Notes under the pieces: generated by a model
The model's input: only the letters and a program-made list of their open reading frames with translations
Databases searched by the model: none
What the model was told of the DNA's origin: nothing
Assembly (NCBI GenBank): GCA_016708265.1
Contig: JADJGA010000003.1
Span: 558,001 to 622,000 of the forward strand
Reading direction: 5' to 3'
DNA from: Saprospiraceae bacterium
Lineage (GTDB): Bacteria; Bacteroidota; Bacteroidia; Chitinophagales; Saprospiraceae
DNA length: 64,000 nt
Position numbers and translations under genes: made by a program
Shown: one piece after another, positions 45,114 to 54,800 of the stretch
Position numbering within the stretch: the stretch's first letter is position 1
How the letters are laid out: each line of letters opens with the position of its first letter

Positions 45114-46106
45114 ATGGTAAAAATAGGAGGCCTGATCCTCGGTGAAAACCCACTGTTACTTGCTCCGATGGAAGATGTAAGTGATCCACCATTCAGAACC
45201 TTGTGCAAAGAACAAGGTTGTGATATGATGTTCACCGAATTTGTATCAGTTGAAGGGTTGATTAGAAATGCAGAGAAAAGCCTTAAAAAACTGGAAATAT
45301 CGGAAGAGGAAAGACCTATTGGAATACAGATATTCGGTAGTGAATTGAATTCCATGACTGAAGCAGTTAAAATAATTGAAAAGTACAAACCTGATGTTAT
45401 TGATATAAATTATGGATGCCCTGTAAAAAAAGTTGTATGCAAAGGTTCGGGAGCTGCCATATTGAAGGAAGTCGATAAAATGGTCAGTCTGACAAAAGCA
45501 ATAGTTGAATCTACATCAATACCTGTAACAGTTAAAACAAGACTCGGCTGGGATGAAAACTCTATCAGAATTGAAGAGATCACTGAAATGCTTCAGGAAG
45601 TGGGAATAAAAGCTATAACAATTCATGCAAGAACAAGGAGTCAGATGTATAAGGGTGAATCCGACTGGAGTTATCTTGGCAGGATAAAAGAAAACAAGAA
45701 AATAACTATACCTGTCTTTGGGAATGGTGATATAAATTCTCCGGAAAAAGCCATGGAACACAAAAAAAAATTCAAGGTCGATGGATTAATGATAGGCAGG
45801 GCAGCTATAGGATACCCATGGATATTCAGGGAAATCAGCCATTATTTCAAAACTGGTGAATTACTTCCTCCTCCTTCGATAGAGGAAAGGGTTGAAGCTG
45901 TTAAAAGACATCTGAAATACAGTATTGAGTGGAAAGGAGAAAAAAATGGAATTAATGAAATGAGACAACATTATACCAATTATTTCAAGGGATTAAGAGA
46001 TATTAAAGAATACAGAACTGCTCTAATTACAAACAACAATGAATATGATTTGTTAGCAAGCTTAGACAGGATAGTTAAAAAATATAACATTGAATCACAA
46101 GTTTGA
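45114..46106 (+). CDS. dusB: tRNA-dihydrouridine synthase
   Basis: An FMN enzyme that reduces specific uridines in tRNA. It has 330 residues with a TIM-barrel N-terminal domain. Signatures are LLAPMEDVSDPPFR, DINYGCPVKKVVCKGSGAAIL with the catalytic Cys in NYGCP, VTVKTRLGWD, TIHARTRSQMYKG and FGNGDI. The C-terminal helical domain binds the tRNA. The DusB subgroup is the usual single Bacteroidota type, so the symbol is by subgroup. The next gene is 54 bases away and is also a tRNA enzyme. Confidence 0.93.
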   Translation: MVKIGGLILGENPLLLAPMEDVSDPPFRTLCKEQGCDMMFTEFVSVEGLIRNAEKSLKKLEISEEERPIGIQIFGSELNSMTEAVKIIEKYKPDVIDINYGCPVKKVVCKGSGAAILKEVDKMVSLTKAIVESTSIPVTVKTRLGWDENSIRIEEITEMLQEVGIKAITIHARTRSQMYKGESDWSYLGRIKENKKITIPVFGNGDINSPEKAMEHKKKFKVDGLMIGRAAIGYPWIFREISHYFKTGELLPPPSIEERVEAVKRHLKYSIEWKGEKNGINEMRQHYTNYFKGLRDIKEYRTALITNNNEYDLLASLDRIVKKYNIESQV

Positions 46107-46160
46107 ATTTATTTTATTCCTTTACGTTAAGCTGATTATTTTTATGATTTTAATTAAGAA

Positions 46161-47543
46161 ATGAAAATACAACTAAATAAAAAAGAAGAAGAGATATTGG
46201 GCACCATTGCAGCTGCTGCGGCAGAACTCAACTTTGAGGCTCACGCCATTGGTGGTTTTGTGAGGGATAAGATACTTAACAGACCCTGTAAGGATATAGA
46301 TATAAGCTGTGTTGGTGATGGCATTGAACTGGCTTTAAAATCTGCTGAACTATTGAAAATAAATAAAAATGTGAATATTTTCAAAAACTTTGGCACTGCA
46401 ATGATAAGATCCAGGGGATTTGACATCGAATTTGTCGGAGCCAGAAAGGAATCTTATAATTCAGACAGCAGAAAACCTTTCATAACACCAGGCACTATGA
46501 TGGATGATCTGCTGAGACGTGATTTTACAATCAATACTTTATCTATTAATCTGAATAATTTCAATCATGGTGAAATTACAGATCAGTTCAAAGGTCTGGA
46601 AGATTTAAAGAATAAAATTATCAGAACACCCCAGGATGCTGATATAACTTTTTCTGATGATCCACTTAGAATGATGCGTGCTATCAGATTTGCGACCCAA
46701 CTGGATTTCCAGATTGAAAATAATACCCTGGATGCAATCACAAGAAATAAGGAAAGGATAAAAATAGTGTCAGCTGAGAGGATCACGGATGAACTTCAGA
46801 AGATAATAGCAAGTGACAGGCCCGGAGTGGGATTCAGGTTATTATTTGAGACCGGATTGCTGAAAATAGTTTTTCCTGAACTTCAGGATCTGCACGGAGT
46901 AGAAACTATAGATGCACAATCCCATAAGGATAATTTTTTTCACACTATTCAGGTTCTTGACAATTTAGCAGAAAAAACACAAAATATCTGGTTGAGATGG
47001 GGGGCTTTACTTCACGATATTGGAAAAGCCCGTACAAAGAGATTTAATGAAGGTGAAGGATGGACTTTTCATGGACATGAAATAGTCGGGGCAAATATGA
47101 CATTTAATATTTTCAAAAGAATGAAATTGCCTCTTGATGCCAAAATGAAATATGTTCAAAAACTTGTCAAACTACATTTGAGACCTATGGCTCTGGTAAA
47201 TGAAATAGTATCTGACAGTGCAGTCAGAAGACTCCTCTTCGATGCAGGTGATGACATTGATGACTTAATGTTGCTTGCTAAGGCTGACATAACTTCAAAA
47301 AATCTGGCAAAGATCAATACAATAATAAACAATTACAATCTGGTAATTCAGAAGCTTACAGATGTTGAAGAAAAGGATAAGCTTAGAAACTGGCAGCCAC
47401 CAGTGAGTGGTGAGGTCATAATGGATGCTTTTGGATTGAAGCCGGGTAAAGAGGTGGGAATTATTAAAAATGAGATCAGAGAAGCAATTCTCGAAGGAGT
47501 CATAAAAATAATTATGAAGATGCATTTGATTATATGCTTATAG
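46161..47543 (+). CDS. cca: CCA-adding-type tRNA nucleotidyltransferase with HD domain, C-terminus frameshifted
   Basis: Polymerase that adds or repairs CCA at tRNA 3' ends; no tRNA gene here encodes CCA. The nucleotidyltransferase head has GGFVRDKIL and DIDISCVG (two Asp). The RRDFTINTLSINL and DDPLRMMRAIRFA motifs and an HD domain (LLHDIGKAR) follow. The written frame ends with about 12 foreign residues after ILEGVIK. Adding one A to the run at 47503-47507 restores NNYEDAFDYMLIAGGKMGL and a stop at 47581, matching the usual C-terminus. Catalytic parts are unaffected. It follows dusB. Confidence 0.9.
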   Translation: MKIQLNKKEEEILGTIAAAAAELNFEAHAIGGFVRDKILNRPCKDIDISCVGDGIELALKSAELLKINKNVNIFKNFGTAMIRSRGFDIEFVGARKESYNSDSRKPFITPGTMMDDLLRRDFTINTLSINLNNFNHGEITDQFKGLEDLKNKIIRTPQDADITFSDDPLRMMRAIRFATQLDFQIENNTLDAITRNKERIKIVSAERITDELQKIIASDRPGVGFRLLFETGLLKIVFPELQDLHGVETIDAQSHKDNFFHTIQVLDNLAEKTQNIWLRWGALLHDIGKARTKRFNEGEGWTFHGHEIVGANMTFNIFKRMKLPLDAKMKYVQKLVKLHLRPMALVNEIVSDSAVRRLLFDAGDDIDDLMLLAKADITSKNLAKINTIINNYNLVIQKLTDVEEKDKLRNWQPPVSGEVIMDAFGLKPGKEVGIIKNEIREAILEGVIKIIMKMHLIICL

Positions 47544-47604
47544 CAGGGGGAAAAATGGGATTAACATATATCGATAAATAATTACCTGAAAACAATAACT
47601 ATAA

Positions 47605-48666
47605 ATGATAAATCTCAGCTACAAAGATATTTTTGCAGCTTTTAAATTGCCTGGAAATGAAGATAGCTGCCTGATGTTACAAAAAGATGAAATGCTATTC
47701 TCCTTTGGCATCGATTCTTTGAATTCAAAAGGATTTGCTGTATATCCATTTGATGACACTCAGGAAAAAAGTATATTTATAAAAGCTGATGAATCTTATT
47801 ATAATGAGGAGTTTTGTTTTTATCCGGAAAACTATTCCAACAGGTTGAAAGAAAGCAGGGAGGATTATTTACAAAATGCAGAGCTATTTATTGATGAAGT
47901 AAAATCAAATTTTAAAAAACTTGTGCTTTCCAGGACAAAATCAATTAAAACAGATCCCGGGAATATCTATGAACTATTTAAAATTCTTGGTTCAAAGTAC
48001 CCGAATGCTTTTGTTTTCCTTGTAAATCATCCGGTTACAGGAACCTGGGCAGGTGCCAGCCCTGAAATTCTTCTGTCGGGTAATAATGGGGCAGCAAAAA
48101 CCATTGCTCTGGCAGGCACACAACTAATTATGGAAGGGAGCCCAATTTTATGGAGCAATAAGGAGATTGAAGAGCAGGATATAGTGATGAATTATATTGA
48201 AAATACCTTAAATCAGGCGAATATTGAATTTAGTTCTACCGGTCCTTATAATAAAATTGCGGCTAAATATGATACCTCTAACCTGATTCATATAGCAACA
48301 GAATACTTTTTTAGGCCCGGAGAAAAGGCTTTTGAACTACTGATGGAAATGCACCCGACACCTGCTGTGTGTGGTTTACCCAAAAAACAGGCTTTTAATT
48401 TTATAACACATAATGAAAAAAACAGGAGAAAATATTATTCCGGCTTTGTAGGACCAATAAATCACATTATGCCTGGCGAGTTTCATTTCTATGTGAATCT
48501 CCGTTGCATGGAAATATTTAAAGATGAATTTGTTTTATATATAGGGGGTGGTATAAATAATGGTTCAGAGAAAGAAAAGGAATGGGAAGAAACAGAAAAC
48601 AAAGCGAAAACAATGGAGACAGCAATAAAAGAGTACTCAGAAAAAATTAAGCCTCCCAGTATTTGA
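47605..48666 (+). CDS. menF: Isochorismate synthase
   Basis: A chorismate-binding enzyme of 353 residues that converts chorismate to isochorismate for menaquinone. The chorismate-utilising domain shows KLVLSRTKSI, GTWAGASPEILLSG, the TIALAGTQ segment, EMHPTPAVCGLPK and GFVGPINHIMPGEFHFYVNLR. The ending EKEWEETENKAKTME is characteristic. No other men genes are present in the window, so the pathway role comes from the family. An entC-type siderophore role is possible but lacks local support. Confidence 0.88.
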   Translation: MINLSYKDIFAAFKLPGNEDSCLMLQKDEMLFSFGIDSLNSKGFAVYPFDDTQEKSIFIKADESYYNEEFCFYPENYSNRLKESREDYLQNAELFIDEVKSNFKKLVLSRTKSIKTDPGNIYELFKILGSKYPNAFVFLVNHPVTGTWAGASPEILLSGNNGAAKTIALAGTQLIMEGSPILWSNKEIEEQDIVMNYIENTLNQANIEFSSTGPYNKIAAKYDTSNLIHIATEYFFRPGEKAFELLMEMHPTPAVCGLPKKQAFNFITHNEKNRRKYYSGFVGPINHIMPGEFHFYVNLRCMEIFKDEFVLYIGGGINNGSEKEKEWEETENKAKTMETAIKEYSEKIKPPSI

Positions 48667-48675
48667 GAGGCTTAA
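48647..48675 (+). terminator. Candidate terminator overlapping the menF stop
   Basis: A perfect 9-bp stem, TTAAGCCTC with GAGGCTTAA, encloses an 11-base loop that holds the menF stop codon. No T-run follows, so function as an intrinsic terminator is uncertain. Confidence 0.35.
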
Positions 48676-48777
48676 CCCTAATCGAAAGGAACATGAAAAA
48701 CTCTACTTCTCTTTAAGATTCAAATATACAATGAAATTATAAAAAAAGCAAGTTTTAAATAACATATCTTAAAAAAT

Positions 48778-51700
48778 TTATCTTAAAAGTGTTATAGAAC
48801 CACGATATAATATCTTTCTGTTATCAATAAAGTTCACTTCAACGAGGTAAACATAAACTCCGGGATTCAATTTAGTACCACTGTAAGTACCATCCCAGCT
48901 ACCAGCATATCCGCCGGAAGGTGAAATATTTTCTTGAACATACATCTTTTCACCCCATCTGTCAAATATCATAATATAATTAACTTTATCAACTCCTTTA
49001 CCTGTTTTAATCTTCCAGATATCGTTTCTTCCATCCCCATCAGGTGAAAAAATATTTGGAACATCAACATTTCTTAGAGTATTTACAGTTATCTGAAGTT
49101 CTCCTGTTGACTTACATCCATTCACATCTGTAACTGTTGCATAAATTATATTATCAGCATATGATTCAATCTCTATTTCGCTTTTGTCTGTATTCAGATA
49201 TTTATAAGTCGTATATGCTTTATTGATTTTCCATGAAATACTGTCAATTATAGCATTGGTACTGACACTCACCGTTTCTTTATCGCCAAGATCAACAACC
49301 AGTTTATCTCCCAGGTCAACTTCAATTTGTGCCGGTTGAGTGACGAGCAATTCACGGTCTGCCTTACAGCCTTCTGAATCAAAAACTGAGATCAGATATG
49401 GCAGCTGACTGGCATAGACCTTCCTGCATGAATCAACAGGGAAAATCGCTCCTCCATTAATACTGAAGGTATATAATTTACCTGAACCTCCTTGCACATT
49501 TCGGACTGTGATACATGTCTGATCACCGTAACATTTTATATCACCAGCCTGAACAGGAGTAAAAGAGATCGGCTCCTGTTCCTTGATCTCATAACTTACA
49601 AAATCATTACAACCCTTATAATCAGTCACAGTGACGGTATAAACACCCTTGGATAAATTACCAGCACTTGTTGAATTTGAAACATCAGGATTCCATTTAA
49701 AGGTATAAGGTCCATTTGGATTTCCGCCAGTGAAACTGATATGAATTTCTCCGGTATTACTACCTGAGCAACTAATATTTTTTGTTTTTGCAGAATCTAT
49801 TTTAACAACCAACTCTGAAGGCTGAGTTATTTCAATCGAATCAATTACTGTACACAAATTAGCATCTGTAATCTCTATATGATATTTACCGGCACACAGA
49901 CCTGATACAACAGCACCATCCTGGCCTGTTTCCTGCCATTTATAAAAATACTTTGCATTATTACCTCCCGTTGCTTTGATGATAGCGGAGCCATTGCAAT
50001 CTCCGAAACAGGTAGGCATTATAACTTTGGAATTGATTTTGTCTAAAGTTAATTTTTCGGGAACTGGTACTGAAATGGTATCAGTTTTGGTGCAAACATT
50101 TCCATTTATTGTATTGTACGATACAGTAAGGATATTTTCCCCTCCGGTAAGGTTATCGAAGCTTATAATTTTTCCTACTTTTGACGGTCCATTATTTATT
50201 CTGAAAGTATATACATTCAGAGGATTATTGCCACCCGATGCATTTATTGCTATTGAACCGTCAGATGTACTACCATCATTGCATGAAATACCTTTCAGAG
50301 CAAGAATATCAATATTGATAACAGGACCACCCGGAATATTAATTGTATCTTTGACAGTACACCCACCATTATCAGATATTGAAACAAAATAGACCCCGGC
50401 CTGAAGATTGTTGATACATTTACCAGTCATTCCATTACTCCATGTATAAGTAAATCCTGTATCACCTCCTGCAATATTAATACAAGCTCCCCCTTTAAGT
50501 CCTCCGGTTTCACCTACTCCGCACTCAGCAGGAGTCACAATTTCGGTATAAGAAAAAGGCTTAGCCTGTGGAATAACTATTGTGTCTCTTATTGTACATT
50601 TACTGTCTTTTAATTCAATTATATATGATCCGGATCCTACTCCCATCAGTACATTTGTATTGCCAAGATATATTCCCAGCATATCAGTCCATCTGTAAAT
50701 GATCTGACCATTGCCTGAACTTCCATAAACATAAATATCTGTTTTAGCATCCGGAACACACGCCAACGGTGCAAATTTAAAACTGTCTATTTTAACAAGA
50801 TCTGCCCATCTTGTAACATCAAAACTTAAAGTATCAAGACAACCATTTGCATCTTCAAGATAAACGGTATAATTCCCGACATTGAGGTCACGGTAAGTAT
50901 ATGTTAATCCATTTATGGGAATGGTTTGAGTTGGACCTATTCCTGAAAGCTTTATTGGTTTTTGTCCTCCGTTAATTGTAATTTCAGCATATGCAAGTTG
51001 AGTCTCATCACACCCTACCTGGCTCACAACTTTATTTACGATCATCGGAGGGGGCTCTGTCAGATTGAAAGTATCTCGTACCTGACAACCTGTAGTGGTT
51101 TCTTCAAGAATAACTATATATCTGCCTCCATCCAGATTATCGATAATGAACTGATCATTTCCGATCTTATTAAAAGGATAAGAAGGAAATATTGGAAATT
51201 TGAGATTATATTTTGGATCCGGATGACCAATGAGATCTGAGATAAGGGTGATACTGCCGTTTTTCGAATCGCTGCAAGTTGGATCAAGCACAGTACTGTC
51301 ACTGACTACCATGGTATATTTAGTTCCAATACTAATTGTATCAGTTACTGAGCAGTAAGCATACTTATCGTTGACTTTTAAAAGCAATTTTCCTTCCCCT
51401 GCAAGATTATATAAGCTTTGGGTAAAATCAGTTATAGGAAAAGTGTTGGAACCCTGTTGCCATCTGAAGGTGTATCCAGTTGCAGGATCAGGTGTACCAC
51501 CGCTGATACGAGCTAATACCTGAGCGTCATTTATTCCTTTACATGAGGCATCACTGAGTTTTTCCCATTCAAGATTTAACTTTGGAACAAATAATGTCAC
51601 AAATGTATCGGTTTTGCATCCAGATGCTTTATCAACTATGGTAACTCCATATGTTCCGTTCACAAGATTCTCAAGCGTATCCATACCAAATACGTTAGTA

Positions 51701-53322
51701 GACCATCTTATGCTATGTTGAAAAAACTGACCATCTTTAACCGATATGCTGATTCTCCCATCATCAAATCCATAGCACGTGGGATTTTTAATTTCGATTG
51801 ATTCAAATTCCAGTGGCGGGACAGTTCCAATAGGCTTATTAGGGGTGGTAAAAACAATTCCATTTTTATCAGTAACCGTAATTGTATATGATCTTCCGGC
51901 ATATAAACCAAACACTGTAGTTTCAACGAGTGTTTCATTTACTGTTCCTGATTCAATTACCACTCCTCCCTGATCTTTTACCTCATAAGTATATGGCCCT
52001 GTACCATTATAAATTTTAAACGTAAGACTGGATTCGGGTTTGAAAATATTATCACTGCCACAATATGTTGTGCTGATATACAGCCCGTCAGGGGCATCGA
52101 TACAGAACAATCCATTTTCAACATATGGATAAATATCATCCAGATCTGTATTGACAGCCTGGAAATACGTGAGATTTACCGGCGAACATTCCCCGATTTT
52201 ACCAATAGCTTTGAAACAGAGCCAAAAAAGCTCGGTATCATCCGGAAGTGTCGGGGAATTAATATCTTCATATGTAAAAATTAAAACACCCGGTGATTCA
52301 ACTGTTATTTTATATGTATCAGGAAATATAGTCTGTAAACTATGAAATTCGATTACTGTGGGATCATAGTCTATCCTGCCTGTTATATATTCCAGATTTT
52401 CAAAATCCCTGACTTTAAATGTAAAACACATTAACTCGCCTTCTTTGGCTGAAATAGTATCTATAATGAAGCTTGGATTTACTCCTCTCGAAACCTTGAT
52501 CTGTCCTGTTTCTGAACAAGCAAATTTATCAGTAATTACAACATTATATTCACTGAACTCCTTAAGCAAAACAGTCACTCTGTCACCATGTGAAATACCA
52601 GTGCCCGGAACTTTAATTTTATTTGAAAGGAAATAAGAATCATTTATTTCAATACTTTCATAATCTTTTTTCAGTCCGTACCTATAAAAATAGTATTCAG
52701 GAGCACCACCATTGACCACAAAGCTGATTTTCAATGGATCCCCGTCAACATTATATTGAATATCAGAGATTTTTATAGGATTAAGATATACTACAGGAAA
52801 TGATTCATTTGGAGAAGCTTTTACACAAGGTCCCCCATTCTCATGAAATCCTCTTGAACCAATCCTGTTGTCGACAGTAATAGGAGCATAATGCACCAAA
52901 GTTGGATTTCCCGGAGGATTAACAGCTTGGTTAAATGATTTGAAACCTGAGTAAAAATAATTCTCAAAGATTGCGTCTCCATTAAGATTTTGAACTGTGA
53001 TCATATGGTTTGGATCACCAGTGAATCTCCATATCGGGTCGTTGCTAATATCGCTTTTAGTATTACCTGCAATAACCGGTTTTCCTTTATACCATCCATA
53101 ACCAATACCTGGAGCGGTCAGAGGGTCAGGATCCCCTGAGAGATTATAATCATCATTGTGATCGATATAAAAACGGTCATTCCAGCATAAAAATATAGTA
53201 TCACCAAGGCTTCTGCGGTTACTGTTTCCAATAAAATTGCTGATGCCTTTTATAGTTCCTACATTGCTGTTACATTGACCGGCCAATTCACCATTATCTT
53301 TGATAATTAAAATGCTCAGCAT
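48778..53322 (-). CDS. Giant SprB-repeat surface protein with type B T9SS sorting domain
   Basis: At least 1,514 residues. An N-terminal domain (about 1-250) has no recognised family. A cohesin-like module follows near 285-410 (ENLEYITGRIDYDPTVIEF). About nine SprB-type repeats come next (for example PTCFGDCNGSAIIKATGG, NISCSGSNTGEIHISFTGG). The last 90 residues are a type B sorting domain (IFSPDGDGRNDIW, IFDRWGEKMY, GSWDGTYSG, GSITLL). The given start lacks a full signal peptide. Upstream, MKIKF in another frame joins in after one extra T at 53344-53348, giving a start at 53360 and a normal signal peptide (MKIKFFIIPFVIFMLSILII). This is a likely adhesin, and neither PorP/SprF gene is adjacent. 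Confidence 0.88.
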   Translation of the reverse strand: MLSILIIKDNGELAGQCNSNVGTIKGISNFIGNSNRRSLGDTIFLCWNDRFYIDHNDDYNLSGDPDPLTAPGIGYGWYKGKPVIAGNTKSDISNDPIWRFTGDPNHMITVQNLNGDAIFENYFYSGFKSFNQAVNPPGNPTLVHYAPITVDNRIGSRGFHENGGPCVKASPNESFPVVYLNPIKISDIQYNVDGDPLKISFVVNGGAPEYYFYRYGLKKDYESIEINDSYFLSNKIKVPGTGISHGDRVTVLLKEFSEYNVVITDKFACSETGQIKVSRGVNPSFIIDTISAKEGELMCFTFKVRDFENLEYITGRIDYDPTVIEFHSLQTIFPDTYKITVESPGVLIFTYEDINSPTLPDDTELFWLCFKAIGKIGECSPVNLTYFQAVNTDLDDIYPYVENGLFCIDAPDGLYISTTYCGSDNIFKPESSLTFKIYNGTGPYTYEVKDQGGVVIESGTVNETLVETTVFGLYAGRSYTITVTDKNGIVFTTPNKPIGTVPPLEFESIEIKNPTCYGFDDGRISISVKDGQFFQHSIRWSTNVFGMDTLENLVNGTYGVTIVDKASGCKTDTFVTLFVPKLNLEWEKLSDASCKGINDAQVLARISGGTPDPATGYTFRWQQGSNTFPITDFTQSLYNLAGEGKLLLKVNDKYAYCSVTDTISIGTKYTMVVSDSTVLDPTCSDSKNGSITLISDLIGHPDPKYNLKFPIFPSYPFNKIGNDQFIIDNLDGGRYIVILEETTTGCQVRDTFNLTEPPPMIVNKVVSQVGCDETQLAYAEITINGGQKPIKLSGIGPTQTIPINGLTYTYRDLNVGNYTVYLEDANGCLDTLSFDVTRWADLVKIDSFKFAPLACVPDAKTDIYVYGSSGNGQIIYRWTDMLGIYLGNTNVLMGVGSGSYIIELKDSKCTIRDTIVIPQAKPFSYTEIVTPAECGVGETGGLKGGACINIAGGDTGFTYTWSNGMTGKCINNLQAGVYFVSISDNGGCTVKDTINIPGGPVINIDILALKGISCNDGSTSDGSIAINASGGNNPLNVYTFRINNGPSKVGKIISFDNLTGGENILTVSYNTINGNVCTKTDTISVPVPEKLTLDKINSKVIMPTCFGDCNGSAIIKATGGNNAKYFYKWQETGQDGAVVSGLCAGKYHIEITDANLCTVIDSIEITQPSELVVKIDSAKTKNISCSGSNTGEIHISFTGGNPNGPYTFKWNPDVSNSTSAGNLSKGVYTVTVTDYKGCNDFVSYEIKEQEPISFTPVQAGDIKCYGDQTCITVRNVQGGSGKLYTFSINGGAIFPVDSCRKVYASQLPYLISVFDSEGCKADRELLVTQPAQIEVDLGDKLVVDLGDKETVSVSTNAIIDSISWKINKAYTTYKYLNTDKSEIEIESYADNIIYATVTDVNGCKSTGELQITVNTLRNVDVPNIFSPDGDGRNDIWKIKTGKGVDKVNYIMIFDRWGEKMYVQENISPSGGYAGSWDGTYSGTKLNPGVYVYLVEVNFIDNRKILYRGSITLLR

Positions 53323-53360
53323 AAAAATAACAAAGGGAATTATAAAAACTTAATTTTCAT

Positions 53361-53860
53361 ATTAAAAATATTTTCACATTTTCAAAGTATATTGTTTATT
53401 AATACTTTGTGATCACTTTATCGGTTCATTAATAAATCTAAAATGAGATTCTCCTACATTTTAAATTATTTATAAAATTATAAATTTAATTTTCAGCGCA
53501 AATATATATATAATCAGATTAAAATATGATTATCATTTGAATTAAAAACAAAAACTTTAAAATTACTGCTTAGTATTTACATATTGATCCTTTAAAAACT
53601 TCGTTGGTCAATTGTAAAACACCAAATTCAATAATATCGCTAAGCGATGTCAGTCAAAATGAAAACATATTTTCTTTTAATTTATTTTAAGATGCCTGAA
53701 ATAAAATGAATGCTGCAAAAACTAAGGTTTTTGTTTAGTGTTATTTGAATCCATATAGTTAAACCATAGGTTTTAATTTTTAAAGAAACAGATTTTTTCA
53801 TTTAACAGCATATTAAAGGGTATATTTAAGCACCTGAAATTTATACTTAAAATAAATTGT
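53361..53860. other. Non-coding gap between divergent genes
   Basis: About 500 AT-rich bases between the giant adhesin and the PASTA protein. No gene is recognised. A TACTTTG-like sequence on the minus strand near 53385 may promote the adhesin gene, but the match is imperfect. Confidence 0.4.
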
Positions 53861-53925
53861 CGCAATATGATAAATTTAAAAAAATATCATATTGTGGTTT
53901 AACATTTTAAAATGTTTTACCTTTG
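53861..53925 (+). promoter_or_regulatory. Promoter with overlapping 12-bp inverted repeat, PASTA gene
   Basis: CGCAATATGATA (53861-53872) pairs with TATCATATTGTG (53885-53896) apart from one G-T, with a 12-base loop. TACCTTTG at 53918-53925 is an exact TAnnTTTG box. The right arm contains the only nearby TTG, in the -33 region, so a protein bound to the repeat could control the promoter. The promoter lies inside the longest reading frame and supports the later start at 53973. Confidence 0.45.
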
Positions 53926-53972
53926 CTCCCGTTAAAATCAAGAACAAACAAAATATAAACACCAAACCCATA

Positions 53973-54800
53973 ATGATTAATAATTCTAAATTCTCCCTGA
54001 AAGACCTTGTTGAATTTATATTCAGTAAAGTTTTTGTAAAGCAGATTGGCCTTATTTTTGTTTTCTATATTGCAGTTGCGCTGATCCTCTTACTTTGGTT
54101 GCGTTTTTATACTAATCATGGTCAAAAACTTGAATTACCTGACTACAGAAACAAACCATATGAGAAATCTGAACTGGATGCCCGGAAGAAAAAATTTCAA
54201 TTGCTTATAGATGATTCTATTCATGTAGTTGGAAGAAAGGGAGGAATAATAATTGATCAGAATCCAAAACCTGGTTCGAAAGTTAAGGAAAACAGGAAAA
54301 TATATGTTTTAGTAACCAAGTACAGCCCTGATAAAATAAAGCTGGAAGAATTACCATCCTTATATGGCCGAAGTTTTGATACAAAGAAAAAAGAACTTGA
54401 GCTTATTGGCATAAGATCAAGAGTGACAGGCTATGAATATGATAAAGGAGAGCCAAATTATATTCTTAAAGTTTATTACAGGGGCAGACCTATTATCACT
54501 AGTGAAGGCAATACTTCAGGAATACAAATAGATAAAGGAGGAGTACTGGATTTCGTCCTTAGTAAAAAATCAGGGGGAATGACCGATCTTCCCAATCTCA
54601 GATGCATGGCTGTAAGTCAGGCTATATTTATGATCGAAAGCCGAAATCTAATGGTAGGAGCTATTACAAGGGATGGCTCATTGGTTGATAACCCTTCAGG
54701 CTATGTGATAAGACAAACACCTGGACCTACTGATGAGTTGCCAATGGAATCAAGTATTGATCTTGAGATCAGTGACAAATTGCCCTCAGATTGCAGGTAA
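53973..54800 (+). CDS. PASTA-domain membrane protein
   Basis: A 275-residue protein. A short cytosolic N-terminus is followed by one membrane helix (IGLIFVFYIAVALILLLWL) and an extracytoplasmic part with about three PASTA modules (for example VVGRKGGIIIDQNPKPGSKVKENR, then LPSLYGRSFDTKKKELELIG). PASTA domains usually bind muropeptides or beta-lactams and occur on serine/threonine kinases or PBPs; here no kinase or transpeptidase domain is attached. The frame could extend to 53892, but the promoter at 53918-53925 argues for ATG 53973. It is convergent with the acyltransferase. A cell-wall or division role is inference. Confidence 0.87.
   Translation: MINNSKFSLKDLVEFIFSKVFVKQIGLIFVFYIAVALILLLWLRFYTNHGQKLELPDYRNKPYEKSELDARKKKFQLLIDDSIHVVGRKGGIIIDQNPKPGSKVKENRKIYVLVTKYSPDKIKLEELPSLYGRSFDTKKKELELIGIRSRVTGYEYDKGEPNYILKVYYRGRPIITSEGNTSGIQIDKGGVLDFVLSKKSGGMTDLPNLRCMAVSQAIFMIESRNLMVGAITRDGSLVDNPSGYVIRQTPGPTDELPMESSIDLEISDKLPSDCR

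Noticed and set aside
53892..53972. Longer N-terminus of the PASTA protein starting at 53892
   Set aside because: The added 27 residues are not signal-like and contain the promoter; the later ATG places the membrane helix correctly.
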